DNA of 64,000 nt from Rhizobacter sp. Root1221. Lineage in GTDB: Bacteria > Pseudomonadota > Gammaproteobacteria > Burkholderiales > Burkholderiaceae_C. The notes under the pieces are model-generated. The model worked only from the letters and a program-made list of their open reading frames with translations, searched no databases and was not told where the DNA came from. The stretch is taken from NCBI RefSeq assembly GCF_001425785.1, contig NZ_LMDI01000027.1:1-64000 (forward strand). The letters run 5' to 3'. Every line of letters starts with the position of its first letter. The first letter of the stretch is position 1. Shown one piece after another: positions 21,673 through 32,078 of the stretch. The translations under genes were made by a program, and so were the position numbers.

Positions 21673-22311
21673 GTGAGCCTGTTCCAATCGCTGCTGGTTT
21701 TTGCAGGCGCCGCCTTGCTGATGGCGCTGACGCCGGGGCCGAACATGATCTACCTGATCTCGCGGTCGCTCTGCCAGGGCCAGCGCGCCGGTGTCACGTC
21801 GTGGGTGGGCGTGGTGCTCGGGTTCACGGTGCACATGTGCTGTGCGGCCGTGGGGCTGACGGCGCTGTTCATGGCGGTGCCGCTCGGGTACGAGGTGCTG
21901 AAGGTGGCGGGCGCCCTGTACCTGCTGTGGATGGCGTGGCAGGCCGTCAAGCCCGGTGCCAGTTCACCATTCGACGCGCGGGACCTGCCCGACGAATCAC
22001 CGCGCCAGCTGTTCATGATGGGCCTGCTCACCAGCATCCTCAACCCGAAGGTCGCCATCTTCTACCTGTCCATCCTGCCGCAGTTCGTGTCGCCCGCGAA
22101 CGGCCCGGTGCTGGGGCAGGGCTTGCTGTTCGGTGGCACGCAGGTGCTGATCGGGGCCGGCGTGAACCTCCTGGTCGTCCTGTTCGCGGGCCGCATCGCC
22201 CGCTGGTTTTCCGGCCGCCCCACGTGGCTGTCGGTCCAGCGCCATGTGATGGGGTTCGTGCTCGGCGCACTCGCGGTGCGCCTGTTCACCGAGCAGCGGC
22301 GGGCGGTCTGA
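21673..22311 (+). CDS. LysE/RhtB family exporter
   Basis: A 212-residue inner-membrane exporter of the LysE/RhtB family, which pumps out amino acids or related solutes. It shows the N-terminal family signature MALTPGPNMIYLISRS, a conserved GLLTSILNPKVAIFYLSILP in the middle and six hydrophobic segments. GTG 21673 follows GAGGAGAGC, a good ribosome-binding site. The substrate is unknown. Confidence 0.9.
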   Translation: MSLFQSLLVFAGAALLMALTPGPNMIYLISRSLCQGQRAGVTSWVGVVLGFTVHMCCAAVGLTALFMAVPLGYEVLKVAGALYLLWMAWQAVKPGASSPFDARDLPDESPRQLFMMGLLTSILNPKVAIFYLSILPQFVSPANGPVLGQGLLFGGTQVLIGAGVNLLVVLFAGRIARWFSGRPTWLSVQRHVMGFVLGALAVRLFTEQRRAV

Positions 22312-22400
22312 CCCAGGCGCCGATGCACGAGGCGAGGGCCGGCCTCTCCTGACGTTGCAGCGCCTGGGCCGAGGTTCCGATGGCCGGGAGGGCCCCGGTT

Positions 22401-22409
22401 TGCTACAGT
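22401..22409 (+). promoter_or_regulatory. extended -10 promoter candidate
   Basis: TGCTACAGT fits the extended -10 pattern TGnTAnnnT and lies 33 bases before the ATG at 22442. No clear -35 is seen. Confidence 0.35.
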
Positions 22410-22441
22410 GGTCCGGCCCATCACTTCCGTTGGCCGTCCCG

Positions 22442-22861
22442 ATGAAACTCCCCCTGGTGTTCGTGTTCGCGCTGCTGCCGTGCTGGGCGCACGCGGAACA
22501 GCTCTACCGGTGTGGCAACACCTACAGCCAGACGCCGTGCGCGGCCGACGCCACGGCGAAGAAGCTGCCGTCGTCCGCGGCGCCCGACGCCGCTGCCGGA
22601 CTGCAAGGCGAAGCGCTGTGTGCCACGGAAGGGGTGTTGCGAATGGGCGTGCCCGATCCCGAAGGCGCCCGCATCATCAGCGTGACGAAGCTCGGCACCG
22701 AAGTGATCCAGTACGCCGACAAGCCCACGGCCGCGCGGAAGTTCGCGGTGCGGCTCAACCCTCGCAATGCCCATGGCGGCTACGGCGGCGAGCAGGTGTT
22801 CAACTGCTTCCTGAGTGAAGATGGGCGCCGGGTGCTCGCGGTGGGGAATCCGCGGCCTTGA
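22442..22861 (+). CDS. secreted DUF4124-like protein
   Basis: A 139-residue protein with a signal peptide (residues 1-19, ending AHA). Immediately after it comes EQLYRCGNTYSQTPCAAD, which has the YRC...Y.D.PC layout of DUF4124 domains. Two more cysteines could pair. Function unknown. Confidence 0.72.
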   Translation: MKLPLVFVFALLPCWAHAEQLYRCGNTYSQTPCAADATAKKLPSSAAPDAAAGLQGEALCATEGVLRMGVPDPEGARIISVTKLGTEVIQYADKPTAARKFAVRLNPRNAHGGYGGEQVFNCFLSEDGRRVLAVGNPRP

Positions 22862-22874
22862 TCGGAGAGTCTCC

Positions 22875-23276
22875 ATGGCAATCCAGCTCGACCACACCAT
22901 CGTGCCTGCCCGGAACCAGCAGGCCTCCGCCCGGCAGCTCGCGGAACTGCTCGGAGTGCCTTGGTCCGCCACCACCATCGGACCGTTTTCCGCGGTGTTC
23001 GTCAACGACGGGCTGACGCTCGATTTCCAGGACACCGACGAAGCGTTCCCGGTGTATCACTTCTGCTTCCGTGTGAACGACACCGAGTTCGATGCCATCC
23101 TCGCGCGCCTCGTGGCGGCCGGCATCGACTACCGCAGCTCGGTGCGTGGTCCGGTGGACCACGCGGAGAGCACGCTGCTGGGCGGCCGCGGCATCTACTG
23201 GAACGAGCCCGAAGGGCACCAGTGGGAAATGCTGACGGTGAGCTATGCGCGCCAAGGCGTGGTGCTGGCACCGTGA
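22875..23276 (+). CDS. VOC (glyoxalase-fold) family protein
   Basis: A 133-residue protein of the vicinal oxygen chelate fold: LDHTIVPARNQQASARQLAE, YHFCFRVNDTEFDAILARL, GGRGIYWNEPEGHQWEML. The His near residue 7, the His of VYHF and the Glu of HQWEML sit where metal ligands usually are. Such proteins include dioxygenases, lyases and resistance proteins; the substrate is unknown. GGAGAG precedes ATG 22875. Confidence 0.85.
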   Translation: MAIQLDHTIVPARNQQASARQLAELLGVPWSATTIGPFSAVFVNDGLTLDFQDTDEAFPVYHFCFRVNDTEFDAILARLVAAGIDYRSSVRGPVDHAESTLLGGRGIYWNEPEGHQWEMLTVSYARQGVVLAP

Positions 23277-23463
23277 GTGCCGCGCACGCGGGAGCGTGTG
23301 CCGTGTGCTTCTCGCAAGTGACGAACGCTCTTTCGCTCATTGAGTAACGCGATGTGAATGGCTCCCGTGAATGGGGGGGATCAATGCGAGACCCCGCCGA
23401 TATCATGAATCTTTCACGCATTTCTCAATGGCAAGCCGCACAGAACGGCGTTAAGGAGGTTAC

Positions 23464-24348
23464 TTGAAAACATTCGCACACGTCGCCCTGGCCGCATTGG
23501 CATTCGGGTCCGCCAGCCTCGCGCAGGCATCCACCGCGGCGTACTCGGCCAACTTCGCACTCGAAGGCGGGCTCCCGCGCCTGCTGACAGGCAACCCCAA
23601 CTTCGACGGCCCGGATTCGCTCGACGGCCGCTGGACCACCATCGGCACCCAGAACGCCGAAGTGCGCTCGCGCGACTTGCTGTCCACGTCGATCGATGCC
23701 GACACCGGCGCGGTCGTGCAGAACTGGGGCAACACGAACTACTCGGCGAACAAGAACCGCAGCTCGGGGCCGCCGTTGTCGATGGGCCAGTCGGTCGCCC
23801 ACGTGCCGGGCGCGGGTCAGGTCAGCCAGACCAGCGCCTTCGCTGGCGTCAACTACGACCGGCTGACCGCGCAGGTCGAACAGAACACGCTGCTGTCGGA
23901 ATCCACCGCCGCCGCCACCTGGCAGCGCGGGTTCTCGCTCGATGCCCATTCGTCGTTCACGTTCTCGGGCATCGCCACGCTGGGCCTCGGCGGTGACGCC
24001 GGCCCGCTCGACGCCATCACCACGTTCGACCTGGGGGCCGGTTCGTCGTTCGCGTCGCTGACGCTCGGCGACGTGCTGGGCCGCGTGCGCACCAGCATCG
24101 GTGCCACCATCTCCGACATGCAAGCGGGCCTCGGCAACATCTTCAGCTACAGCCAGGGCCCCAATGGCCTGCTGTCGCTGACCATCACCAACAATGGCGA
24201 CAGCGAACTGCGCGGTTCGTTGACCGCCGGCAGCTACGTCAGCGTGGCGGCACCGGTGCCGGAACCCGAGGTGTGGGCGTCGATGCTGCTGGGCCTCGGC
24301 CTGATGGGCTCGGTGCTGCGCAAGCGCGCGAAGACCGCCACCGCCTGA
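23464..24348 (+). CDS. PEP-CTERM sorting domain protein
   Basis: A 294-residue secreted protein. Residues 1-22 are a signal peptide (ending LAQA). The C terminus is a PEP-CTERM domain: VPEPEVWASML, a hydrophobic helix, then RKRAK. PEP-CTERM proteins are processed by exosortase and attached to exopolysaccharide-linked surface material. The middle is Ser/Thr/Gly-rich with no known domain. The start is TTG 23464, supported by AAGGAGG ten bases upstream. A strong terminator follows. It lies about 16 kb from the XrtA-type polysaccharide genes. Confidence 0.9.
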   Translation: MKTFAHVALAALAFGSASLAQASTAAYSANFALEGGLPRLLTGNPNFDGPDSLDGRWTTIGTQNAEVRSRDLLSTSIDADTGAVVQNWGNTNYSANKNRSSGPPLSMGQSVAHVPGAGQVSQTSAFAGVNYDRLTAQVEQNTLLSESTAAATWQRGFSLDAHSSFTFSGIATLGLGGDAGPLDAITTFDLGAGSSFASLTLGDVLGRVRTSIGATISDMQAGLGNIFSYSQGPNGLLSLTITNNGDSELRGSLTAGSYVSVAAPVPEPEVWASMLLGLGLMGSVLRKRAKTATA

Positions 24349-24387
24349 ACGGCGCACCCCTGTCGCCACGACAGGGTTTGAGGAACA

Positions 24388-24420
24388 AGCGGCCCGCCTG
24401 CGCAAGCAAGGCGGGCCGCT
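24388..24420 (+). terminator. rho-independent-type terminator after the PEP-CTERM gene
   Basis: AGCGGCCCGCCT, nine-base loop, AGGCGGGCCGCT: a perfect 12-bp stem starting 39 bases after the stop, followed by TCACTTT. Confidence 0.8.
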
Positions 24421-24489
24421 TCACTTTCCGACTCCGATGGCCGCCCCGGTTTTTCCGGCTCGACCGGCGAGCCTGCACAATGCCAGGCC

Positions 24490-25407
24490 ATGACCTCGCC
24501 ACCGGACCGTTCCCTGCCTGAGCCCGCCGTCGGCCCTGCCGAACGGGCCGCCGCCGCGGCGCGCAGCACCTGGACGAGCGTGGCGGTGAACGTCGTGCTG
24601 TCCACCGTGCAGGTGGTGGTGGGGTGGGGCACACACTCCCAGGCCTTGGTGGCCGATGGGCTGCATTCGCTGTCCGACATCGTGGCCGACTTCGTCGTGC
24701 TGCTTGCGAACCACCACGGCCAGAAGGACCCCGACGCCGAACACCCCTATGGCCACCAGCGGTTCGAAACCGCCGCGTCGCTGGTGCTGGGCTCGCTCCT
24801 CCTCATCGTGGGCGCCGGCATGCTGTGGTCGGCCGCCAGCAACCTCGGGCCGGCCGCGGCCGTGCCCACGGTGCACGTGGCCGCCCTGTGGGTGGCGGGG
24901 GGCACGCTCGTGGCCAAGGAGTTGCTGTTCCGGTACATGCTGGCGGTGGGCAAACGCGTGCGCTCGGGCATGCTGATCGCCAACGCGTGGCACGCGCGAT
25001 CGGATGCCGCGTCGTCGCTGGTCGTGGCCCTCGGCATCGCCGGCAACCTCGCGGGCTACCCGATCCTCGACCCCATCGCCGCGGCCATCGTCGGGTTCCT
25101 GGTGGCCCGCACGGGCTGGACCTTCGGCTGGCGTGCGCTGCACGACCTGATGGACCACGCGGCCGACGAGGACGAGGTGGCCGCCATCCGCAGCACGCTG
25201 GCCGGCACCCCTGGCGTGGCGGGCGTGCACGCGGTTCGCACGCGCAAGATGGGTGACCTGATCGTGGTCGATGCCCACCTCGACGTGGATGCGTCGATCA
25301 CCGTCGAGGCCGGACACGCCATCGCGGTGGCGGCGCGCGACCGTGTCATGCAGCGGCACCGCGTGCTCGACGTGATGACGCATCTGGATCCGTGGCGGCC
25401 CGGTTAG
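24490..25407 (+). CDS. cation diffusion facilitator (CDF) family transporter
   Basis: A 305-residue inner-membrane divalent metal exporter. The first metal-binding motif is DGLHSLSD at about residues 56-63 and the second is HARSDAASS at about 167-175. Six hydrophobic segments and a C-terminal ferredoxin-like cytoplasmic domain (VHAVRTRKMGDLIVVDAHL) match the family. The metal (Zn, Co, Fe or Mn) cannot be deduced. The first 25 residues are a polar extension. Confidence 0.92.
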   Translation: MTSPPDRSLPEPAVGPAERAAAAARSTWTSVAVNVVLSTVQVVVGWGTHSQALVADGLHSLSDIVADFVVLLANHHGQKDPDAEHPYGHQRFETAASLVLGSLLLIVGAGMLWSAASNLGPAAAVPTVHVAALWVAGGTLVAKELLFRYMLAVGKRVRSGMLIANAWHARSDAASSLVVALGIAGNLAGYPILDPIAAAIVGFLVARTGWTFGWRALHDLMDHAADEDEVAAIRSTLAGTPGVAGVHAVRTRKMGDLIVVDAHLDVDASITVEAGHAIAVAARDRVMQRHRVLDVMTHLDPWRPG

Positions 25408-25549
25408 ATCGCTGTGAGCCAATGCTGTGTGCGGGCTGACGACCCACGCGCAGCGCGCTGCCGAGGGGCCTTGGCGACAGCCCGAGAGGGCCGCCGCCAA
25501 GGTGCGCACCCTGCCGCTCACGCGTCAAGGCTGCGCGCGCAAGGGGGAA

Positions 25550-26371
25550 TCAGTTGTGGCTGTGAACGTGGTAGACGCTGCGCCCGTTGAGCGGCTGCGT
25601 TTCGCGCGAGTTGCCTTCTTCAAAGAGATGTCGGAAGGCCCTGATGTTCCGCCTGGGAATCTCGACCGGCTTCGTCAACACGACCCATTGCACGTTTTCG
25701 GGGAAGACGTCGGCGCTGAGTTGATCTTCGATCGATCCGCCCTGCGCGGTGCAGTTCGTGAACGTGGATGGCGCGGTCAACGAACCCGCGTAGCGCAACG
25801 AATCGTTCAGCTTGGGCAGGACCTTGTTGAGATCGAAGTGGTTGATGGTTACCGCCGCCTGCGTGGAATCTTCCGGCAGGCTGTGATTGTTGAAGATCTT
25901 GCTGAGTTCGGAGCGAGCGAAGTCGTCCGGCTTGATCAGTGCGCCGATGACGAGAAGGGCGTCCGGGTCGCAGGGCGTGGCCCCCGTCTTCAAATGCACG
26001 AAGTGAACTTCCATCGGCGCGCCGCGGTTGCTGATCGTGTGCTCCGACGGCGTGTGGAAGTGGAATTGCAGCAGGTCGTATTGCTGGTTGCCGACCATGA
26101 CGTACGAAGCCCCGGCAGGCGTGGCCCGGAGGGTGGCCCACTCCTTGTCGACGAGGGGGACACGGTTCGGGTTGTACGTGTTGACCACGGTCAAGGTGGC
26201 GTCGGATTGATAGGTCGCCGTGATCCGCGGAGCGTGATTTGTCACAACAACATCTTTCTTGTCGATGTTGATCGGGCTCTGCCGAACGCCTTCTGCGTAT
26301 GCGCTGGTGGCCAGGGCCAGTGCCGTGGCGATGGCAAGGGCGGTGCCAGAGCGGCGGAATTGGATGCTCAT
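25550..26371 (-). CDS. periplasmic alpha-type carbonic anhydrase
   Basis: A 273-residue protein that interconverts CO2 and bicarbonate in the periplasm. It has a signal peptide (residues 1-26, ending AYA) and the alpha-carbonic-anhydrase signatures QSPINI at residues 31-36, QFHFHTPSEH at 102-111 with zinc ligands His104 and His106, and MEVHFVH with His123. The start is ATG at 26371, preceded by GGAGAG; the open frame continues much further upstream without coding character. It diverges from the PAP2 gene. Confidence 0.92.
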   Translation of the reverse strand: MSIQFRRSGTALAIATALALATSAYAEGVRQSPINIDKKDVVVTNHAPRITATYQSDATLTVVNTYNPNRVPLVDKEWATLRATPAGASYVMVGNQQYDLLQFHFHTPSEHTISNRGAPMEVHFVHLKTGATPCDPDALLVIGALIKPDDFARSELSKIFNNHSLPEDSTQAAVTINHFDLNKVLPKLNDSLRYAGSLTAPSTFTNCTAQGGSIEDQLSADVFPENVQWVVLTKPVEIPRRNIRAFRHLFEEGNSRETQPLNGRSVYHVHSHN

Positions 26372-26494
26372 CGGGTCTCTCTCCGGTATGTCGCTGAATG
26401 AAAAAAGTGTCGTATTTGGTCTCGACATTCGATTTAAGCAAGAGGTATACCAATTGCGTGAGCGCCTGCCCACATGCACTGAGCGCCTGGATCG

Positions 26495-26508
26495 GTCACG
26501 AACGTGAC
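26495..26508. promoter_or_regulatory. 14-bp palindrome in a divergent intergenic region
   Basis: GTCACGAACGTGAC is a perfect inverted repeat (6 + 2 + 6) between the carbonic anhydrase and PAP2 genes, 72 bases before ATG 26580. It could be an operator. No clear -35/-10 pair was identified in the 208-bp region. Confidence 0.4.
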
Positions 26509-26579
26509 TTGTGGCGTGGATAGAGTTCGCGGCTTCGCGGCCGGCCCCGGCGCGACGTCGCAACTCTTCCTCCCCGCCC

Positions 26580-28550
26580 ATGCAGTCCCTTTCCTTTGCC
26601 CGCCATCCCCTGTCGGTCGCGCTGACCGCCGCGCTGCTGCTCACCGCCTGCGGCGGCGGCGATGACACCGCGGCCCCGGCCGACACCGCGCTGACGATCC
26701 CCGAGGCCCCGAAGGGTCTGGGCACGGTCGACACCGCCCCGGTGGCCGATGAGGCCATCGTGTTGCCGTACGTGGACTACAGCGCCACGAACCAGCGCGG
26801 CGACGCCCGCTACGCGACGAAGGAGACGAACGCCGGTGTGCGGCTGGTGACCGGTTTCCTGGACGTGTGGCAACCGGGCACGCTGCTCGTGGACGCCGGT
26901 GCCGCCGCGGCCGCCCGCGACGGCTTCCCCGCGGTGGTGGCATCCACGTGGGCCGGCATTCCCGGGGACACCACCGACGGCAAGGTGCTGAACACCGCGG
27001 TGCATGACGCGAACATTGCCTACGTGGTGCAGGCCACGGCCAACCGCACGGTCGAGCAGACGCTGGCCGCCTACCTCGACGACCGCCGTGGCAAGGCCTA
27101 CAGCATCGCCGATGGCATGGGGCCGCTGACGGCCGCCTGGCGCACCGCGAGCCAGCAGACCACCACCATCACCGAGATGGCCGCCGATGCGACCACGGTC
27201 AAGTACGACGACCTGGGCAACGAAAACGGCGTGGGGGGCACTGCGAACACGCAGAACTTCGGCACCGCGATCGACCTGTTGAACAACATCGGCGAAAACG
27301 GTTCCACCGAGCCGGCCAAACGCTTCTACAAATACGCACGGCCCTGGCGCTGGAGCGCCAGCGTGAAGGTCGTGCCGCAGCTGGAGCCGGCCAAGAGCCC
27401 CACCCCGGGCACCGACGGTGGTTTTGTCAGCGGCCACTCCGCCGAGGGCGTGCGCAAGGGCCTGGCCATGGCCTACGTGGTGCCCGAGCGGTTCCAGGAG
27501 ATGCTGACGCGTTCGCTGGTGCTCGGTGAAAACCGCATCCTCGCCGGCATGCACTCGCCGCTCGACGTGGTGGGTGGGCGCATCCAGGGCCTGGCCGTGG
27601 CCGCCGCCAGCCTCTCCACCGGCGCGAACAAGGACCGCCGCGCCGCCGCGCGCGAGCAGGCCCGCACCACGCTGATGACGGCCGTGGGTGCCGCCGACGC
27701 CGCCGCGCTCTACGCGTTTGCCCATTCGAAGACGACCGCCGAGGACCCCTTCGCGGAGCACGCGGCCAACAAGGCCACGCACCGCCGCCTGATGACGTTC
27801 GGACTGCCGGTCATCGGCGCCACTGGCAAGCCGGCCACCGTGCCGAAGGCTGCCGAGGTGCTGCTCGAGACCCGCCTGCCGTACCTCACCGCGGACCAGC
27901 GCCGGGTCGTGCTCAAGACCACGGCGCTGCCGTCGGGCTACCCCGTGATGGACGATGCCGAAGGCTGGGGCCGCCTGAACCTGTTCGACGCCGCGGACGG
28001 CTATGGCCGGTTCGACGGTGACGTGGCCGTGACGATGGACGCGGCCCTCGGTGGCTTCAACGCCCAGGATGGCTGGCACAACGACATCGCCGGCGCAGGC
28101 AAGCTGACGAAACTCGGCAGCGGTGCGTTGCGCCTGACCGGCACGAACGTCTACACCGGCGGCACCCGGCTGTCGGCCGGCACGCTGCAGGCAGCGTCCG
28201 CGACGGCGCTCGGCAAGGGCGACGTGTACGTGGACGGCGGGCGGCTCGTGTGCGAAGCATCGGCCGCGTTGAACGTGACGGGGGCCTACACCCAGCTCGC
28301 GGGCTCGACGCTCGAACTCGTGCTGGGCAGCAATGGTGCCGGGCGCCTCGACGTGTCGGGCACGGCCACGCTGGCCGGCGGCACGCTGGCGGTGTCCTTC
28401 AAGGCCGGCGAGGCGCCGGCCGTGGGTGCCACGGTCCAGGTGATCACGGGCGGCCGGCTCGCGGGCAAGTTCACCACCGTCACCGCCACAGGCTTCAAGG
28501 TGACGCCGGTCTACACGGCCACCGGCCTGCAGTTGCACATCGACGGCTGA
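26580..28550 (+). CDS. PAP2-family phosphatase lipoprotein with autotransporter-type repeat
   Basis: A 656-residue exported protein. The N terminus is a lipoprotein signal ending LLTACGGG. The PAP2/acid-phosphatase active-site pattern is complete but altered: KRFYKYARP (K-x6-RP) near residue 246, VSGHS near 283 (Val for the usual Pro) and NRILAGMHSPLD near 317 (Asn for Ser; R-x5-H-x3-D kept). It ends with autotransporter-associated beta-strand repeats from about 500 (GAGKLTKLGSGALRLTGTN, YTGGTRLSAGTL). No beta-barrel translocator is visible. It may be a phosphatase or a vanadium-haloperoxidase relative displayed on the surface. Confidence 0.85.
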   Translation: MQSLSFARHPLSVALTAALLLTACGGGDDTAAPADTALTIPEAPKGLGTVDTAPVADEAIVLPYVDYSATNQRGDARYATKETNAGVRLVTGFLDVWQPGTLLVDAGAAAAARDGFPAVVASTWAGIPGDTTDGKVLNTAVHDANIAYVVQATANRTVEQTLAAYLDDRRGKAYSIADGMGPLTAAWRTASQQTTTITEMAADATTVKYDDLGNENGVGGTANTQNFGTAIDLLNNIGENGSTEPAKRFYKYARPWRWSASVKVVPQLEPAKSPTPGTDGGFVSGHSAEGVRKGLAMAYVVPERFQEMLTRSLVLGENRILAGMHSPLDVVGGRIQGLAVAAASLSTGANKDRRAAAREQARTTLMTAVGAADAAALYAFAHSKTTAEDPFAEHAANKATHRRLMTFGLPVIGATGKPATVPKAAEVLLETRLPYLTADQRRVVLKTTALPSGYPVMDDAEGWGRLNLFDAADGYGRFDGDVAVTMDAALGGFNAQDGWHNDIAGAGKLTKLGSGALRLTGTNVYTGGTRLSAGTLQAASATALGKGDVYVDGGRLVCEASAALNVTGAYTQLAGSTLELVLGSNGAGRLDVSGTATLAGGTLAVSFKAGEAPAVGATVQVITGGRLAGKFTTVTATGFKVTPVYTATGLQLHIDG

Positions 28551-28593
28551 CCCGTTGGACAATGCCGGTCCTCGACACCGGGACCGGGATCCG

Positions 28594-29364
28594 ATGAAAA
28601 CGTTCGTTGTGCTGGCGCTGCTCGTGGGCGCCAACCTGGCCGCGGCGGCGCCGCGCCAGGCCATGCCGTTCAAGAGCGCCCCCGCCGGGCGGGTGGCCGC
28701 GGACTTGTTCCGCACCGTGTGCCCGCAACTGCCGGTGCCGTGCAACCCGGCCGACGTGACGGCCTGGGTGGGCGTGCGCGACACGGCCGGACCTGTCTAC
28801 CTGATCGATGCCAGCCGGCCGATGCTGGTGGCACTCGACGCCGTGGAGCCGTCCCGTGCGGACCGTGCTCGCCAGTGGGACTTCCAGGACCACATGCATT
28901 CCTCGCCGCCTTCGGCCGATGGCGGGTCGCCCGAGCCGCTGCGGATCCACCCCGCGCTGTACCCGGTGGGGGCCGCCGGCTGGGCGGTGGCGGTGGTGAG
29001 CGAGCGCCGCGCGATGTACTCGGGCGGTGGCGCGTCGTTCCAGGTGGCTGACTTCGTGCCGCTGGAGGCGCCGGGCAAACCGGCCTACGCCGCGGTGCCG
29101 TTCTCCTGCTACCAGATGATCCGGGCGTGCTTCTACGACCGCGAGTACCGGCGTTCGCCCCATTGCCACGACGAAAGCAACGGTCACCTGACGATCCGGT
29201 TCGGCGAGGCCGATGCGCGCTGGACGTTCGTGTGGCACCAGACCGACTGGGCCGCGCATGAACCGAAGTCGAAGCAGGTGGCCACGCAGGCGCCGTTCCG
29301 CGTGGCTGCGGGCAACACGGAATTGCCCAAGGATGCCGCGTTCTGCGGCGGTCCGGTCGATTAG
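28594..29364 (+). CDS. secreted hypothetical protein
   Basis: A 256-residue protein with a signal peptide (residues 1-18) and six cysteines, suggesting a disulfide-bonded periplasmic protein. I do not recognise a domain. It converges on ugpQ: its TAG overlaps the end of ugpQ by four bases (TTAG). Confidence 0.65.
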   Translation: MKTFVVLALLVGANLAAAAPRQAMPFKSAPAGRVAADLFRTVCPQLPVPCNPADVTAWVGVRDTAGPVYLIDASRPMLVALDAVEPSRADRARQWDFQDHMHSSPPSADGGSPEPLRIHPALYPVGAAGWAVAVVSERRAMYSGGGASFQVADFVPLEAPGKPAYAAVPFSCYQMIRACFYDREYRRSPHCHDESNGHLTIRFGEADARWTFVWHQTDWAAHEPKSKQVATQAPFRVAAGNTELPKDAAFCGGPVD

Positions 29365-30119
29365 TCGTTGACGCCGGCGCCCGGCGAGAACCTGTCCACC
29401 GCGTCGGTGATCAGCCCGTCGATGCCGGCGGCCACGAGGCGGCGCGCCTCGGCCGGTGCGTTGACGGTGTATGACAGGGCGCGCAGGCCGGCGGCGTGGA
29501 TGCGGCCGATCACCTGGGGGTCGAGCAGCGGGTGGTGGCACACCACGGCCACGCAGCCGAGTTCCAGGGCTTCTTCCAGCCAACCGTCGCGCAGCGTGTC
29601 GAGCAGCAGTGCGCGCGGCAGGGTGGGGGCCGCGGCGCGTGCCCCGGCGAGGGCTGCGGGCTTGAACGAGCTGAACAGCGGCGGGACGTCCTGGCCATCC
29701 CACAGCGCCGCGGCGCGTTCGGCGATGGCCCGGCCCGTCTCGTGTTCCACCTCGGGCGAGGGGGGCTTCAGCTCCACGTTCAGCGCGAACCCGTTGCGGA
29801 TGCAGTAGCGCGCGATGGCGTCGAACGACGGGATGGGTTCGCCGGCCCAGGGGCGGCTGTGCCAGCCGCCAGCGTCCAGCCGAGACAGTTCGGCCCATGT
29901 GAGTTCCGTGGCCGGGCCGTGGGCCGGGGTGGTGCGTTGCAGCGTGGCGTCGTGGATCAGGAACGGCACGCCGTCGGCGCTCAGCTTCACGTCGCACTCG
30001 AAGGCCCGGTAGCCATGGCCCGCTCCCACGCGGAACGCCGCGAGGGTGTTCTCGGGGGCCAGGGTGCCGGCGCCTCGGTGGGCGATCCAGAGCGGGTAGG
30101 GCCAGGCGGGAGGGGTCAT
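29361..30119 (-). CDS. ugpQ: glycerophosphodiester phosphodiesterase UgpQ
   Basis: A 252-residue cytoplasmic enzyme that hydrolyses glycerophosphodiesters to glycerol-3-phosphate and an alcohol. The catalytic pattern IAHRGAGTLAPENTLAAF is at about residues 12-29, ECDVKLSADGVPFLIHD at about 40-56, then NVELKP, and the C-terminal GIDGLITD. It is the last gene of the ugp operon, 10 bases after ugpC, and acts on the diesters imported by UgpBAEC. Confidence 0.93.
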   Translation of the reverse strand: MTPPAWPYPLWIAHRGAGTLAPENTLAAFRVGAGHGYRAFECDVKLSADGVPFLIHDATLQRTTPAHGPATELTWAELSRLDAGGWHSRPWAGEPIPSFDAIARYCIRNGFALNVELKPPSPEVEHETGRAIAERAAALWDGQDVPPLFSSFKPAALAGARAAAPTLPRALLLDTLRDGWLEEALELGCVAVVCHHPLLDPQVIGRIHAAGLRALSYTVNAPAEARRLVAAGIDGLITDAVDRFSPGAGVND

Positions 30120-30129
30120 GGTGTCGGGG

Positions 30130-31200
<1,071 letters not shown>

Positions 31201-31218
31201 GGTGTTGTTGTTGTCTGG

Positions 31219-32070
31219 TTATTTTTCGGTGTCGACGAGGCCCTTGACGAACCATTTCTGCATCAGCATCACGACGAGCGCGGGTGGGATCATCGCCAGC
31301 ACCGCGGTGGCCATCACGAGGTTCCATTCGTTGGCGGCCTCGCCGCCGGCGATCATGCGCTTGATGCCGATCACCACCGGATACATCGATTCGTCGGTGG
31401 TCACGAGCAGCGGCCACAGGTATTGGTTCCAGCCGTAGATGAACTGGATCACGAACAGCGCCGCCATGCTGGTGCGCGACAGCGGGAGCAGCATGTCCTT
31501 GAAGAACCGCATGGGGCCGGCGCCGTCGATGCGCGCGGCCTCCAGCAGTTCGTCGGGCACCGTCAGGAAAAACTGGCGGAAGAGGAACGTGGCCGTGGCG
31601 GAGGCGATCAGCGGCACCGTGAGGCCCGCGAACGTGTTGAGCATGCCCAGGTCGGCCACCACTTTGTAGGTGGGCGAGATGCGCACCTCCACCGGCAGCA
31701 TCAGCGTCAGGAAGATGGCCCAGAAGGCCACCAGCCGGAATCGGAACCGGAAGTAGACGATGGCGAACGCCGACAGCAGCGAGATGGAGATCTTGCCGAA
31801 GGCGATCACCAACGCGGTGACCAGGCTCACGAACATCATGCGGCCTACCGGCGCCGTGGAGCCGGCCCCGGTGCTGCGGCCCTTGAGCGCCGCGGTGTAG
31901 TTCTCCACCAGGTGGTCACCGGGCAGCAGCGACATGGGGGCGTTGACGATGTCCTGCGCGGTCTGCGTGGACGCAACGAAGGTCACGTACAGCGGGAACG
32001 CGACGATCAGCACACCGAGGATCAGCACGATGTGGGCGAGGATGCCGAGGGTGGGGCGGCGTTCTACCAT
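31219..32070 (-). CDS. ugpE: sn-glycerol-3-phosphate ABC transporter permease UgpE
   Basis: A 283-residue inner-membrane permease with six hydrophobic segments. The coupling EAA motif region ([20 protein letters not shown]) interacts with UgpC. It pairs with UgpA. Between ugpA and ugpE there is an 86-bp gap holding a palindromic repeat. Confidence 0.93.
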   Translation of the reverse strand: MVERRPTLGILAHIVLILGVLIVAFPLYVTFVASTQTAQDIVNAPMSLLPGDHLVENYTAALKGRSTGAGSTAPVGRMMFVSLVTALVIAFGKISISLLSAFAIVYFRFRFRLVAFWAIFLTLMLPVEVRISPTYKVVADLGMLNTFAGLTVPLIASATATFLFRQFFLTVPDELLEAARIDGAGPMRFFKDMLLPLSRTSMAALFVIQFIYGWNQYLWPLLVTTDESMYPVVIGIKRMIAGGEAANEWNLVMATAVLAMIPPALVVMLMQKWFVKGLVDTEK

Positions 32071-32078
32071 GTGAATCC

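Noticed and set aside
23277-23463. Sigma-54 promoter before the PEP-CTERM gene
   Set aside because: TGGCTCCCG and TGGCAAGCC occur but neither has GC at the required 10-base spacing.
26496-28784. 762-residue minus-strand frame opposite the PAP2 gene
   Set aside because: Composition is Arg/Gly/His-rich without a domain, while the + strand has a lipoprotein signal and phosphatase motifs.
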